From assembly GCF_030506285.1 (NCBI RefSeq), contig NZ_CP119422.1:2542001-2606000 (forward strand): DNA of 64,000 nucleotides, read 5' to 3'. The notes below the pieces were generated by a model. It had not been told where the DNA came from. It did not search any database and worked only from the letters and a program-made list of their open reading frames with translations. Shown in pieces: positions 16,116 through 24,679 of the stretch (positions within the stretch are counted from its first letter, which is position 1; every line of letters begins with the position of its first letter). The stretch is from Catalinimonas niigatensis (GTDB taxonomy: Bacteria > Bacteroidota > Bacteroidia > Cytophagales > Cyclobacteriaceae). A program made the translations under genes and the position numbers.

Positions 16116-16341
16116 AAATTTCACTGATATTTCCCGAAGTTATGATCTTATGGGCAATTCCGATCACACCTATTACCTGCTCTTTAGTTACACTTGGGAA
16201 ATCCTCTAAAAATTCATCTGTAGAAATCCCCTTTTCCAAGTGCCAGAATAAGGTTTCTACTGGAACACGAGTTCCACTAAATACGGGTTGGCCTTGCTGG
16301 ATCTCAGGGTCAACAGTAATGTATTTTTTTAAATCTTTCAT
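16099..16341 (-). CDS. DUF433 antitoxin
   Basis: An 80-residue DUF433 protein with the diagnostic TVDPEIQQGQPVFSGTRVPV, then ETLFWHLEKGISTDEFLEDF. The family has a winged-helix-like fold and commonly precedes a PIN-like toxin. It is the first gene of the pair and its stop codon lies inside the DUF5615 gene. It probably represses its own promoter. Confidence 0.88.
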   Translation of the reverse strand: MKDLKKYITVDPEIQQGQPVFSGTRVPVETLFWHLEKGISTDEFLEDFPSVTKEQVIGVIGIAHKIITSGNISEIYEAVA

Positions 16342-16617
16342 ATTTAAATATACGAAATGATAACCTCATTTGATTTTTTTTCTGGCTAAGGCATATCCAC
16401 AATCGCTGTGGCGTGTATCTCCTATAATAGGAAATATACGCATGATTTTCACCATGCATACCCTCAATTTGCCTATTCTCTAATCCATGCTTCATCGCAT
16501 TCTATCACTTTGCGGATGAATGTATTTCAAACCTTACCCATGTCTTGATTGCTGCGCTAAGGGCAAGATTGTCTGGGAGTTATGGGTTAACTTCATCTAC
16601 ATTTAATCCAAAATCAT

Positions 16618-17268
16618 ATGTCAAAGAAATCTATTGAAGCACAGTTAGCACAGGCCAGCACGCTGATCATGAATGCCTCCAAACATCCCAAAGTGAAGCT
16701 GCAGATGTCCAGCTTCGGTTATACTGCTGAGCGTATGCAGCAAGGATATGAGTTCGTAAATACTTTCCTGCTCTTACAGGACGAAAAAGATAATTGTTAC
16801 AGCAGGAACAGTGGGCTCAGACAGCAATTAGACCAGGATGTAAAGGCCTTAAAAAGCCTGTACAAGGACCATCTTACCATCGCCCGCTTTGCCTTCCGTA
16901 CAGATGCCTATATGCAGGCTCAGCTACACCTCAAAGGCAAACGTAAAACGGACTGGGCAGGCTGGACTGCACAGGTGCAGCACTTCTATAATCGTATAGA
17001 AGCCGAAGGCATGGCTGCCATGAAAAAGCATGGAGCCAAAGCAGAGGAACTGGTTCAGGGAAAAGCGATGGCAGATGCGCTGAGGGCCACCCACCAGGAT
17101 AAGCAATCCATTACGGCTGATGCACAGTCGGCTACCCAGCGAAGGGATGAGGTATTAAAAGCAATGAACCGCTGGGTAAGCGATTTCAAAAAGGTCGCCC
17201 AGGTGGCTTTGCAGGATGATCCCCAACTGCTGGAAGCCCTGGGCATACTGGTACCCTCGGTACGGTAA
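16618..17268 (+). CDS. Hypothetical helical protein
   Basis: A 216-residue soluble protein predicted to be almost entirely alpha-helical, with no signal peptide, no membrane segment and two patches with many charged residues (QQLDQDVKALKSLYKDHL; DAQSATQRRDEVLKAMNRWV). No known family was recognised. It might form a four-helix bundle. It is a single gene converging on the sigma-factor operon. Confidence 0.6.
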   Translation: MSKKSIEAQLAQASTLIMNASKHPKVKLQMSSFGYTAERMQQGYEFVNTFLLLQDEKDNCYSRNSGLRQQLDQDVKALKSLYKDHLTIARFAFRTDAYMQAQLHLKGKRKTDWAGWTAQVQHFYNRIEAEGMAAMKKHGAKAEELVQGKAMADALRATHQDKQSITADAQSATQRRDEVLKAMNRWVSDFKKVAQVALQDDPQLLEALGILVPSVR

Positions 17269-17304
17269 GCATCATCATTTGAGGTATGCGATAAGATAAC
17301 CGTT

Positions 17305-18549
17305 CTACAAGTTGGGCGTTAATGACAAACGCTCCATTTTCCTTTGGATAGTTTCTCTGTCGGTAGAAGTTTTGGCCAAAGTAAGGGCTTTCTGGAAATT
17401 TACTTTGGCCTTAGCCTTGTCTATGTCGCTGTAGAGTTCACCCAGCAGGGTAAAGTAGTAGTGATTGTCGTCTAAGTCCAAGCGCTCTGCTTCGGCAATC
17501 GCTACTGTTTTTCCTTTCACCTTAGAAAGGGCAAAAGTCCGGTTGAGTGCGGCAATGGGTGAGTAAGCAGTTTGCAGCAAATGGTCATAAAGCTGTAAGA
17601 TATGTTTCCACTTTTCCTCAGTATCTTCTTTTTTCGTATGCCAGTAGGCAATACCTGCTTCCAGATGGTACTTTGAAAGACTATTCCCCTGCGATGCCTG
17701 ATGAAAAAAGTAAACGCCTTTGGCAATTAAGGCTTCATTCCAGAGCGTTTCGTCCTGGTCATGGTACAATATCATCTCTCCCCTGTCATTTTTTCGGGCT
17801 TCAAAGCGGGAAGCATGAAAACACATCAACGCAAGCAAGGCATTGACCGGAGGCAGGTTGGTGCGCTCGTTTTCTATGAGCAGATAATTCAGGCGCATGG
17901 CTTCCAGGCAAAGCTCTTTGCGCAACACACTGGCCTGGCTTTCTGAGTAGTAACCTTCGTTGAAGAGCAGGTATAAAGTAGTGAGTACGGTATCCAGCCG
18001 TTTGTTGATTTCTGATTCAGGAGGCACTAGTAGTTTTACCTGTTCATTTCGCAGTTTTTCCCGGGCTCTGTACAGCCTTTTGTTGATGGTTTCTTTAGAG
18101 GTCAGGAAAGCATCGGCAATTTCATCTATGCCGAAACCGCAAAGTATACGCAGCGACAAAGCAATCTGTGCTTCGGCAGATAGGGCCGGATGACCAATGA
18201 CAAACAGCATCTGCAACTGGCTATCTTTGATGTTGGTATCTGATAAGTCAATCTCTACTTCCTGTATGCCAGTAGAGGCATCCTTAAGCTGCCTGCTTAC
18301 TTCCCGGGTAAAGTGGGCGTGGCGACTGATATAATTCCTGGCCTTGTTTTTAGCTACTGCGTACAGCCAGGCAGTAGGATTTTCAGGAATACCCTGGCGA
18401 GGCCATGTTTCAAGGGCAGTGACAAAGGTTTCGCTGGCCATATCTTCTGCCATCTCCATATACGCTATGCCAAAATGCTTACAGAGCACTGCTGTGATCT
18501 TACTAAACTCGGTTCTGAATAAATGGGGAATAAGGGCGTGTGGTGTCAT
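17305..18549 (-). CDS. ECF42-type RNA polymerase sigma factor
   Basis: A 414-residue sigma factor of the COG4941/ECF42 group. Region 2 (DMASETFVTALETWPRQGIP; AWLYAVAKNKARNYI) and region 4 (LRILCGFGIDEIADAFLTSK followed by ETINKRLYRAREKLR) lie in the first 190 residues. The remaining half is a DUF6596/TPR-like extension that is needed for activity in this group. ATG 18549 is chosen because the longer frame would start inside a hairpin at 18561-18583. Like other ECF42 genes it sits directly after a YCII-domain gene and has no anti-sigma factor. Targets are probably the YCII operon itself. Confidence 0.88.
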   Translation of the reverse strand: MTPHALIPHLFRTEFSKITAVLCKHFGIAYMEMAEDMASETFVTALETWPRQGIPENPTAWLYAVAKNKARNYISRHAHFTREVSRQLKDASTGIQEVEIDLSDTNIKDSQLQMLFVIGHPALSAEAQIALSLRILCGFGIDEIADAFLTSKETINKRLYRAREKLRNEQVKLLVPPESEINKRLDTVLTTLYLLFNEGYYSESQASVLRKELCLEAMRLNYLLIENERTNLPPVNALLALMCFHASRFEARKNDRGEMILYHDQDETLWNEALIAKGVYFFHQASQGNSLSKYHLEAGIAYWHTKKEDTEEKWKHILQLYDHLLQTAYSPIAALNRTFALSKVKGKTVAIAEAERLDLDDNHYYFTLLGELYSDIDKAKAKVNFQKALTLAKTSTDRETIQRKMERLSLTPNL

Positions 18550-18560
18550 GGTGTTGGAGA

Positions 18561-18583
18561 AGCCCCGACTCATCATCGGGGCT
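18561..18583 (-). terminator. Hairpin between the YCII and sigma-factor genes
   Basis: Arms AGCCCCGA and TCGGGGCT form a perfect 8-bp stem with a 7-nt loop in the 42-bp intergenic space. On the minus strand it is followed by only TTCTCC, so it is a weak terminator at most and could act as an attenuator reducing sigma expression. Confidence 0.45.
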
Positions 18584-18591
18584 TTGATCGG

Positions 18592-18948
18592 TTAGTGTAA
18601 ACCATCGTATTTTGCGATCTTCCGCACTTCCACACTGTTGCCTTCTCCCTGCAACACCGGGCTGCCCTTGGCAAACGCCACGGCTTCGTCTACAGATGCT
18701 GCCCTGACGATGATGTAGCCACCTATGGTTTCTTTGATCTCCCCAAAAGGTCCGTTGGTCACCACATGATTGTGCTTTACCACCCTGCTGTCGTCAAAAG
18801 ATAGTCCATTGCCATGACTAACCAGTTTATCCTGTGCAGCAATACTTTCCATCCAGTCCATCGTCTGCTTCATCCAGCTTTGCATTTGTTCGGGTGAAGC
18901 TACTTTACCACCATCTTCGTGTCTGAAAATCAAAAGAAATTCGTCCAT
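18592..18948 (-). CDS. YCII (DGPF)-domain protein
   Basis: A 118-residue YCII-related protein. The DGPF-type motif is TNGPFGEIKETIGGYIIV and the family start is MDEFLLIFRHED. ATG 18948 is preferred over a TTG three codons earlier. The family fold is ferredoxin-like with a possible active-site His/Asp; no enzyme activity is established. It is the first gene of a two-gene operon with the ECF42 sigma factor, the usual partner. Confidence 0.88.
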   Translation of the reverse strand: MDEFLLIFRHEDGGKVASPEQMQSWMKQTMDWMESIAAQDKLVSHGNGLSFDDSRVVKHNHVVTNGPFGEIKETIGGYIIVRAASVDEAVAFAKGSPVLQGEGNSVEVRKIAKYDGLH

Positions 18949-19054
18949 GCTGTTCAAAATTTAATGTGTGTATGAAATATAAATTACACCTCCATGACAA
19001 ATGGTTTTTTCAATATTGGACATCCTCAGATAAATTTCTTTTGTATGTATCCGA

Positions 19055-19918
19055 TTACTGCTGTACAAAAATAGCTTCTACTGCCGATGACTGATCAATT
19101 GCACCCAGTTCCTGTAAAGTCTGCATCACCTTTAGCAGCATCCCTTTATCCACCGGCTGACCATCGCCCCACTCAGTTTTGCTGAGCCAGGATGCAGCAT
19201 CCTCTTCCGATAAATGAAACCCTTTGCTGATCAGTGGCAATGCATCGGCTCTTTGCTTAAAATCTGCTGCGTATTGATTCACTACTCTGAGCATGCGCTG
19301 AACGGCTTCACCTTTGCTTTCCAGCACCTCGTTACGGACAGCCACCACAAAGCAGGGCCAGGGAGTATCAATCTCACCGATACGTCTGAACTCCCCCTGG
19401 TCTACGATAGGTTTGGTCATGAATTTCTCCCACATAAAGGCATCGGCTTCTTCCTGAGCCAGGGCCTGGCGGGCACCTTCCATGCCTCCCACTTCCACAA
19501 AGGCAATCCCTGAACTATCCCATCCTTTTTGCTGCGCCAATACAAAGGCCATGAGGTGCGAACCAGAGGTAGGACGGCTGATGGCGAATCGCCTTCTCCT
19601 CAGATCTTCCAACTGCCGGAAGCCGGAATTAGCTGCCACATGAATACCCCAGGTCAGGGGTGACTGGACGAACACCTGCACAATCCTGGCGGCTGTTCCT
19701 TTGACGATGCTTGCCACTACCCCTTCGGTGAGGGCAATGGCAACATCGGCTTCACCAGACTGTAGCGCCTGCATCATCGCGCCGGTTCCGCCCGGGGCAT
19801 CCTGCCACTGTACATCTATCCCTTCTTGGGCAAAAGCACCTTCTTCCCGCGCCAGATGCCAGGGCAAGTTAAAATGTTCAGGAACACCTGTTACTTTGAT
19901 TGTTATGCGATTAGACAT
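19055..19918 (-). CDS. NMT1/SsuA-like substrate-binding protein without signal peptide
   Basis: A 287-residue periplasmic-binding-protein fold of the NMT1/SsuA/TauA type: FNLPWHLAREEGAFAQEGID, ALQSGEADVAIALTEGVVAS and WEKFMTKPIV. The N-terminus MSNRITIKVTGVPE lacks a signal peptide or lipobox, so it should stay in the cytoplasm. No permease or ATPase of the nitrate/sulfonate type is adjacent. It is divergent from modA with only 47 bp between starts. It may be a sensor or enzyme derived from a transport protein. Confidence 0.75.
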   Translation of the reverse strand: MSNRITIKVTGVPEHFNLPWHLAREEGAFAQEGIDVQWQDAPGGTGAMMQALQSGEADVAIALTEGVVASIVKGTAARIVQVFVQSPLTWGIHVAANSGFRQLEDLRRRRFAISRPTSGSHLMAFVLAQQKGWDSSGIAFVEVGGMEGARQALAQEEADAFMWEKFMTKPIVDQGEFRRIGEIDTPWPCFVVAVRNEVLESKGEAVQRMLRVVNQYAADFKQRADALPLISKGFHLSEEDAASWLSKTEWGDGQPVDKGMLLKVMQTLQELGAIDQSSAVEAIFVQQ

Positions 19919-19965
19919 AGGATCTCACTTGTTAATTTAAACTGCAATACTAATTTTACCAGAAT

Positions 19966-20805
19966 ATGATTCAAAGTAGAGAATACAAGCTACATAGGAA
20001 ATGTTTTTTTACACGATTGTTGAAATGTCAGCAAGCCTTGGTATCCATTGTCCTGCTATCAGCGCTTATTGCAGGACTTTTGCATTCTCCGGTGCAGGCG
20101 CAGGGCAATACTGTAAAGGTAGCGGTTGCAGCCAACCTGCTCCTACCCATGCAGGAAGTGAAGAAACTGTACGAAAAAAAGTTTGAAAGCGAGCTGATTC
20201 TGATTCCAGGTTCATCAGGTAAACTTACTGCCCAGATCATCAATGGAGCTCCTTATGATATCTTTCTGTCAGCTGATATGAAATATCCCCGTCAAATCTT
20301 TGACGAAGGCCATGCCTTAAGTGAACCGGAAGTGTTGGTAAGAGGACAATTGGTGTTCTGGAGCAAAACAAAACCCGCTGAGCCCCTGGAAAAGTGGCTG
20401 TCAACGTCTGACAACATCAAATCCATTGCCATTGCCCAGCCAGAACTGGCACCTTACGGGCAGCGGGCCCAGGACTGGCTGAACGAAAAAGACATTTATG
20501 AAGTGGTACTTCCCAAAGTGATCTTCGGAGAAAGTATCGGGCAGGTGAATCAATACATTCGTTCAGGAACTGTTGAGGCCGCTTTCACGGCGATCTCCGC
20601 CATGCAGGCCAAAGAGGTGAAAGACATTGGCTACTGGCAAACCCTTAACGTAAATAGCGGCGATCCAAGCCAGCTTGATCATGGCCTGGTACTGCTGGAA
20701 AATGCCGTTGCTGATGAATACACCATCAACCAGTTTCTGGAATTCATTAAATCTCCCATAGCTGATAAGGTTTTTCAGGATTTTGGTTACGAAGTACCTC
20801 AATGA
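19966..20805 (+). CDS. modA: Molybdate-binding periplasmic protein ModA
   Basis: A 279-residue ModA. The signal peptide is at about 25-45 (QQALVSIVLLSALIAGLLHS, then PVQAQ), preceded by a charged 20-residue extension. The mature protein begins VKVAVAANLLLPMQEVKKLY, with LIPGSSGKLTAQIINGAPYD, the oxyanion site sequence, and DIFLSADMKYPRQI. It captures molybdate or tungstate and hands it to ModBC. Its stop codon overlaps the modB region by 1-2 bases spacing (modB ATG at 20807). Confidence 0.93.
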   Translation: MIQSREYKLHRKCFFTRLLKCQQALVSIVLLSALIAGLLHSPVQAQGNTVKVAVAANLLLPMQEVKKLYEKKFESELILIPGSSGKLTAQIINGAPYDIFLSADMKYPRQIFDEGHALSEPEVLVRGQLVFWSKTKPAEPLEKWLSTSDNIKSIAIAQPELAPYGQRAQDWLNEKDIYEVVLPKVIFGESIGQVNQYIRSGTVEAAFTAISAMQAKEVKDIGYWQTLNVNSGDPSQLDHGLVLLENAVADEYTINQFLEFIKSPIADKVFQDFGYEVPQ

Positions 20806-20806
20806 T

Positions 20807-21481
20807 ATGGCCGATCTCCTACAACCTTTTGTACTCAGCCTTCAATTGGCATTTGTAACCACCCTACTGCTGTTTATCATAAGCATTCCACTGGTATATG
20901 CTATTTATTTTCACAGCGGCCCCACCAAACCTTTGCTCAAAGCGATTGTCAGTATGCCCCTGGTACTGCCTCCTACTGTGCTAGGCTACTACTTGCTTAT
21001 TTTCCTGCGTCCGGAAGGTTGGTTGGGTCAACTGAGTCAGCAGCTATTTGATATCCGACTGGTATTCAGCTTTCCCGGTTTGGTCATAGGTTCTTTGATT
21101 TTCAGTCTGCCCTTTATGGTCAATCCTATTTTATCGGCAATAGAGAATCTTCCTTTATCTTACAAAGAGGCCGCTTACACGTTGGGCAAATCCCGCTGGA
21201 ATACTCTTTGGCATGTTTTGCTGCCTAATGTCAAATCTTCTGTGGTAGTAGGTCTGGTGATGACCTTTGCCCATACCATTGGAGAATTTGGTGTGATCCT
21301 GATGATAGGCGGTAACATTCCCGGTGAGACCAGAGTAGCCTCCATTGCGATATACAACGAAGTGGAGATGCTGAATTTTGACAATGCTGATCTGTACGCA
21401 GGCATACTACTGGCTTTTTCTTTTGTAGTTTTACTGATCGTCTATATGTATCAAAACCAAAGGCCGCAGGGTGTCATATGA
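20807..21481 (+). CDS. modB: Molybdate ABC transporter permease ModB
   Basis: A 224-residue inner-membrane permease with about five membrane segments. The EAA coupling motif is YKEAAYTLGKSRWNTLWHVL, then LPNVKSSVV, and the GEFGVILMIGGNIPGETR loop is typical of ModB. ATG 20807 is preferred to a TTG inside modA. It overlaps modC by 4 bp (ATGA). Confidence 0.93.
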   Translation: MADLLQPFVLSLQLAFVTTLLLFIISIPLVYAIYFHSGPTKPLLKAIVSMPLVLPPTVLGYYLLIFLRPEGWLGQLSQQLFDIRLVFSFPGLVIGSLIFSLPFMVNPILSAIENLPLSYKEAAYTLGKSRWNTLWHVLLPNVKSSVVVGLVMTFAHTIGEFGVILMIGGNIPGETRVASIAIYNEVEMLNFDNADLYAGILLAFSFVVLLIVYMYQNQRPQGVI

Positions 21482-22332
21482 TTGAGGTATCGCTTCATAA
21501 ATCCCTGATGGGTAGCGAAGGCAAAGTTTCTTTGCAACTGCAATTTGCTATGCCATTCCACGCCATATGGGCGATTATGGGGCCATCCGGTGCCGGTAAG
21601 ACCAGCGTACTTAAAATGCTGGCCGGACTGATGAAGCCTAATCAGGGGCATATTTATGTAGATGGGCAGTGCTGGTTTGACAGTCAGCAACAAGTGTGGA
21701 AGAAACCTCAGCAGCGCAGTATAGGCTTTGTGTTTCAGGACTATGCCCTCTTTCCCAATATGAATGTACGCCAGAACCTGGAATACGCGCTGCCATCATC
21801 CTCTCCGAAAAATCTGATAGACGAGGTACTGGAGCTTATGCATATGGAAAAGCTTCAGTCTCAAAAACCTAATAAGCTCTCCGGTGGGCAGCAGCAGCGG
21901 GTAGCTTTGGCAAGAGCGATTATCCGCCAGCCTCAACTCCTGCTGCTGGATGAACCCTTTGCCGCCCTGGATCGCAGCATGCGGGAAAAACTTCAGCAGG
22001 ATCTTCTTACGTTACACCAAAGGTTTGATACAAGCATTTTACTGGTCAGTCATGATGCTATGGAGGTAGCGCGTATGGCAGACAAAGTATTGGAACTCCA
22101 TCAGGGGCAGTTGATACGAGAAGCCAATCCTATAGAAATTCTTCCCGTGATCACTGAAGGCTTATTTGAAGGAGAAGTAGTCTATGTTGATAAGGAGCAA
22201 CAGTACTTTGTGATGCTGGATAGAAGAGTTTCGGGATTGCTGCGGTTTGATTCACCTCTCCATCTGAAAATCAAGAAGGGAGATCGGATTCAGGTAAATG
22301 GAGATCAAGTTAATATTCAATCCGATGTATAA
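21478..22332 (+). CDS. modC: Molybdate ABC transporter ATPase ModC
   Basis: A 284-residue ATPase. Walker A is GPSGAGKT (35-42), Q-loop FVFQDYALFP, signature [15 protein letters not shown], Walker B LLLLDEPFAALD, then the H-loop VSHDAMEVA. It is shorter than E. coli ModC (352), with only a small C-terminal beta domain (225-284) instead of the full molybdate-binding (MOP/TOBE) region, so regulation by cytoplasmic molybdate may differ. Confidence 0.92.
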   Translation: MIEVSLHKSLMGSEGKVSLQLQFAMPFHAIWAIMGPSGAGKTSVLKMLAGLMKPNQGHIYVDGQCWFDSQQQVWKKPQQRSIGFVFQDYALFPNMNVRQNLEYALPSSSPKNLIDEVLELMHMEKLQSQKPNKLSGGQQQRVALARAIIRQPQLLLLDEPFAALDRSMREKLQQDLLTLHQRFDTSILLVSHDAMEVARMADKVLELHQGQLIREANPIEILPVITEGLFEGEVVYVDKEQQYFVMLDRRVSGLLRFDSPLHLKIKKGDRIQVNGDQVNIQSDV

Positions 22333-22375
22333 AATTTTTTATGATATATTGCTCACCCTAAAACGATAAGGAACT

Positions 22376-22636
22376 ATGAAAAGAACAAAAATGCAGGATT
22401 ACTGGCGCCATAATCTTAAGTATCTGGCTATACTTTTATCCATTTGGTTTGTCTGCTCCTACGGCTTTGGAATACTGCTGGCCGATGAGCTGAATCAAAT
22501 CAAAATGGGGGGGTTTAAACTGGGCTTTTGGTTCGCTCAGCAGGGCTCCATTTATATCTTTGTGGTTATCATCTTCATTTATGTCTGGCTGATGAACCGC
22601 CTGGACAAAAAATATGAAGTAGACGAAGTGGAGTAG
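22376..22636 (+). CDS. DUF4212 symporter small subunit (orphan)
   Basis: An 86-residue protein with two membrane segments (about 16-36 and 56-74) and the DUF4212 pattern: DYWRHNLKYLAILLSIWFVC, then GFKLGFWFAQQGSIYIFVVI. DUF4212 proteins are normally encoded just upstream of a sodium:solute symporter (VC2705/acetate permease type). Here no symporter gene follows; the next CDS is a PAS kinase 350 bp away. It may pair with a symporter elsewhere or be a leftover. Confidence 0.85.
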   Translation: MKRTKMQDYWRHNLKYLAILLSIWFVCSYGFGILLADELNQIKMGGFKLGFWFAQQGSIYIFVVIIFIYVWLMNRLDKKYEVDEVE

Positions 22637-22986
22637 CCGTAAATTTTATTAGAGCCCGCTTAGAGTAGCGATTTCCTCTCAGGATGTAATATGCATTTGA
22701 TGCTACTCCATTACGAATGCATAAGCTTAAGCCCTATCTTTGGTTTTATATCCTGTTTTTTGAAAGTGCTTCTTTCTGATCAGCTTACTGTAGCAAAAAT
22801 TCAATGTGAAGAGATCATTACCTTCCTACAGGAAGGTCAGGAACAGAGAGATTATCTGTTTGATAAACTGCTTAAGCTCTTGAATTCTCCCTAATCTTGC
22901 TTATCTTTTTTCATAAATTTTATGTGATAAATGAAACGCTGAAAACCAGTCCATAAAAGACTAAAACCACCTCTGAAAAGCTTCTA
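22637..22986. other. Gap where the symporter gene would be expected
   Basis: No convincing gene. A 67-codon frame at 22691-22894 is open, with a helical, charged C-terminus, but has no recognised family or alternative support. No remnant of a sodium:solute symporter was seen. Confidence 0.3.
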
Positions 22987-23976
22987 ATGAAAGAATCCAA
23001 GCAACCCCAAAAAGTCCCTGTTAAGATCAGTAGCTTTAAAAACGAACTTGAGAACTTTAGTGCTTTTCAGGCGTTGCATATGCTCAAACAGAACATCAGC
23101 GATTGTTACTGCATTACCGATGAGGAAGGCTTTATCGTAGATGTAAATGAGAAGTTCTGTCGTACACTGGAATACCAGGAAAATGAGTTGCTGGGAAAAA
23201 AAATCTCCGATTTACTTTCATCCGAAATACGTCCTTATGCCCTTATGCTCCATCATGAATACATTTGGGAGCGATCCCATGAAAACCAGGCCGACTGGCC
23301 TTATCAAACAAAATCCGAAAATACAATACTCCTTCATTCTACCACCACACGCCTGCTTACCTCAGAGCATAGACGATTTAAACTTGAAGTATTGTACCTA
23401 CAGCCTTCTCAGCCTTCAAAAGAGCCTCAGCAGGATAAAGTGATCAGGAAGATCCAACATCAGTTCAAAAATACATTACATGAAGTAAGCGGACTCTTGC
23501 ATTTGCAGGCAGCGCCGCTGCAAGGTGAAGCTCGCGAGGCAATTCTTCTGGCGCATTTACGAATTACAGCCATCTCCATCGCCTTTGAACTTCTTTATAA
23601 AAGCACTCAGCCCGAAAATATCAATCTGGCAGAGTATGTAAGCAAGCTAACGGACAAATACCGACAGGATTTTGAAATACAGATAGAACACGATACCCTC
23701 CACTGGCCAGTGGACAAAACCTATGCTTTGGGTATTATTTTAGTGGAGTTTCTGAGCAGTGGGAAAGATAAGCGCATGCCTAAGCAGCAGCTCAAGATTG
23801 AAGGGAAAAACTTGCAATCACATTATCATCTTAAAATCAGAGGTAATGATTGTTTCAGTCCTGTTCTTTCCCATTTTAGCAACCAACTGATCCAGGCTTT
23901 AGGAAAACAATTACAGGCAAAGCTGGAAATACAAAATCATGACAATGTAGGATTGAGCATAGCATGTAGATTATGA
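22987..23976 (+). CDS. PAS-domain histidine kinase-like protein with degenerate ATPase site
   Basis: A 329-residue soluble protein. Residues about 25-130 form a PAS domain (YCITDEEGFIVDVNEKFCRT; YQENELLGKKISDLL). A HisKA_2-type dimerisation segment follows with the phospho-acceptor position in KIQHQFKNTLHEVSGLLHLQ. The following HATPase region has lost the N-box: the usual NE..TN reads ILVEFLSSGKDKR, and the C-terminal GLGL reads VGLSIACRL. So it is predicted to have no or weak kinase activity, perhaps acting as a phosphate acceptor or sensor only. Its stop overlaps the stop of the convergent Hpt gene by 6 bp. Confidence 0.75.
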   Translation: MKESKQPQKVPVKISSFKNELENFSAFQALHMLKQNISDCYCITDEEGFIVDVNEKFCRTLEYQENELLGKKISDLLSSEIRPYALMLHHEYIWERSHENQADWPYQTKSENTILLHSTTTRLLTSEHRRFKLEVLYLQPSQPSKEPQQDKVIRKIQHQFKNTLHEVSGLLHLQAAPLQGEAREAILLAHLRITAISIAFELLYKSTQPENINLAEYVSKLTDKYRQDFEIQIEHDTLHWPVDKTYALGIILVEFLSSGKDKRMPKQQLKIEGKNLQSHYHLKIRGNDCFSPVLSHFSNQLIQALGKQLQAKLEIQNHDNVGLSIACRL

Positions 23977-24348
23977 AGAAGTGCTAATCTGCTCACATTT
24001 ATTTTTCACTTGCCTAACTACTTTTTCAAAGTTAAGTCTGAGGTTTGTGACCATTTCCTCTTTTTCTACCTGAGTGATTACAGGATTTCCTACCGATGGC
24101 TTTAGTTGTTCTAAAAATTGACTAAGTTCATAAGCTCTTAGCATATCCAAATGCGGAATAACATTATGTAATGTTTTTCTGTAACTATGAATATCCTGCT
24201 TTTCTATTGAAAGAACGAGTTTATCTATTGCTTCTTCAAATTCAAAGCACATGATCTGCAAAAAATGCTTGTATTCACCTTGAGATTCAAACACCTCTTC
24301 CACATAGGTGTAATCTACTTTAATATCTAACTTATTTTGTATACCCAT
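23971..24348 (-). CDS. Hpt-domain-like protein
   Basis: A 125-residue all-helical protein resembling a phosphotransfer (Hpt) domain. The candidate phosphorylated His is H61 in YRKTLHNVIPHLDMLRAYEL, similar in spacing and the HxxxP pattern to the Hpt region of the hybrid kinase at 30855 (H775 in IHKLQPSIKMV). It is convergent with the degenerate PAS kinase, so they are not co-transcribed but might act in one relay. Confidence 0.65.
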   Translation of the reverse strand: MGIQNKLDIKVDYTYVEEVFESQGEYKHFLQIMCFEFEEAIDKLVLSIEKQDIHSYRKTLHNVIPHLDMLRAYELSQFLEQLKPSVGNPVITQVEKEEMVTNLRLNFEKVVRQVKNKCEQISTSS

Positions 24349-24679
24349 GATTTATAGCCTGATACTACTCAACTACAATTTGAATACATTTGTATTGGTA
24401 AAAAACGTCAAATGAGGATGGTTTATTTGGATGTGTGAATATGAACAAAATGTCATAATACCATTTGCTAAGAATGGAAGGGTAAGAGAAGAACTAATAC
24501 TAAACCACTTCTGTTTTTTGCTAAAATTTGAATATAAATAAAATTATATTGCTAATTAATTTAATTATTTAAATAATTTATATAAAGTTCGTAAACAAAG
24601 CGCATTATATACGTTACATATGTATCCTGCTTCCTAACTTTGTATGCTAACCCACTGTCATTCATAGCAAATTCAAATT
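24349..24679. other. AT-rich divergent promoter region
   Basis: Very AT-rich, with a palindromic tract around 24553-24585 (TTAATTTAATTATTTAAATA). It must hold the promoters of the Hpt gene (leftward) and the 74-residue gene (rightward). No gene is seen. Confidence 0.4.
24635..24642 (+). promoter_or_regulatory. Bacteroidota-type -7 element (TAACTTTG)
   Basis: TAACTTTG fits the TAnnTTTG -7 consensus of Bacteroidota vegetative promoters and lies 37 bp before the ATG at 24680. A good -33 TTTG is not visible, only GTTAC near 24613. Confidence 0.5.

Noticed and set aside
22691-22894. Small 67-codon gene
   Set aside because: No family match, no promoter or start-site support; kept only as a note in the gap entry.
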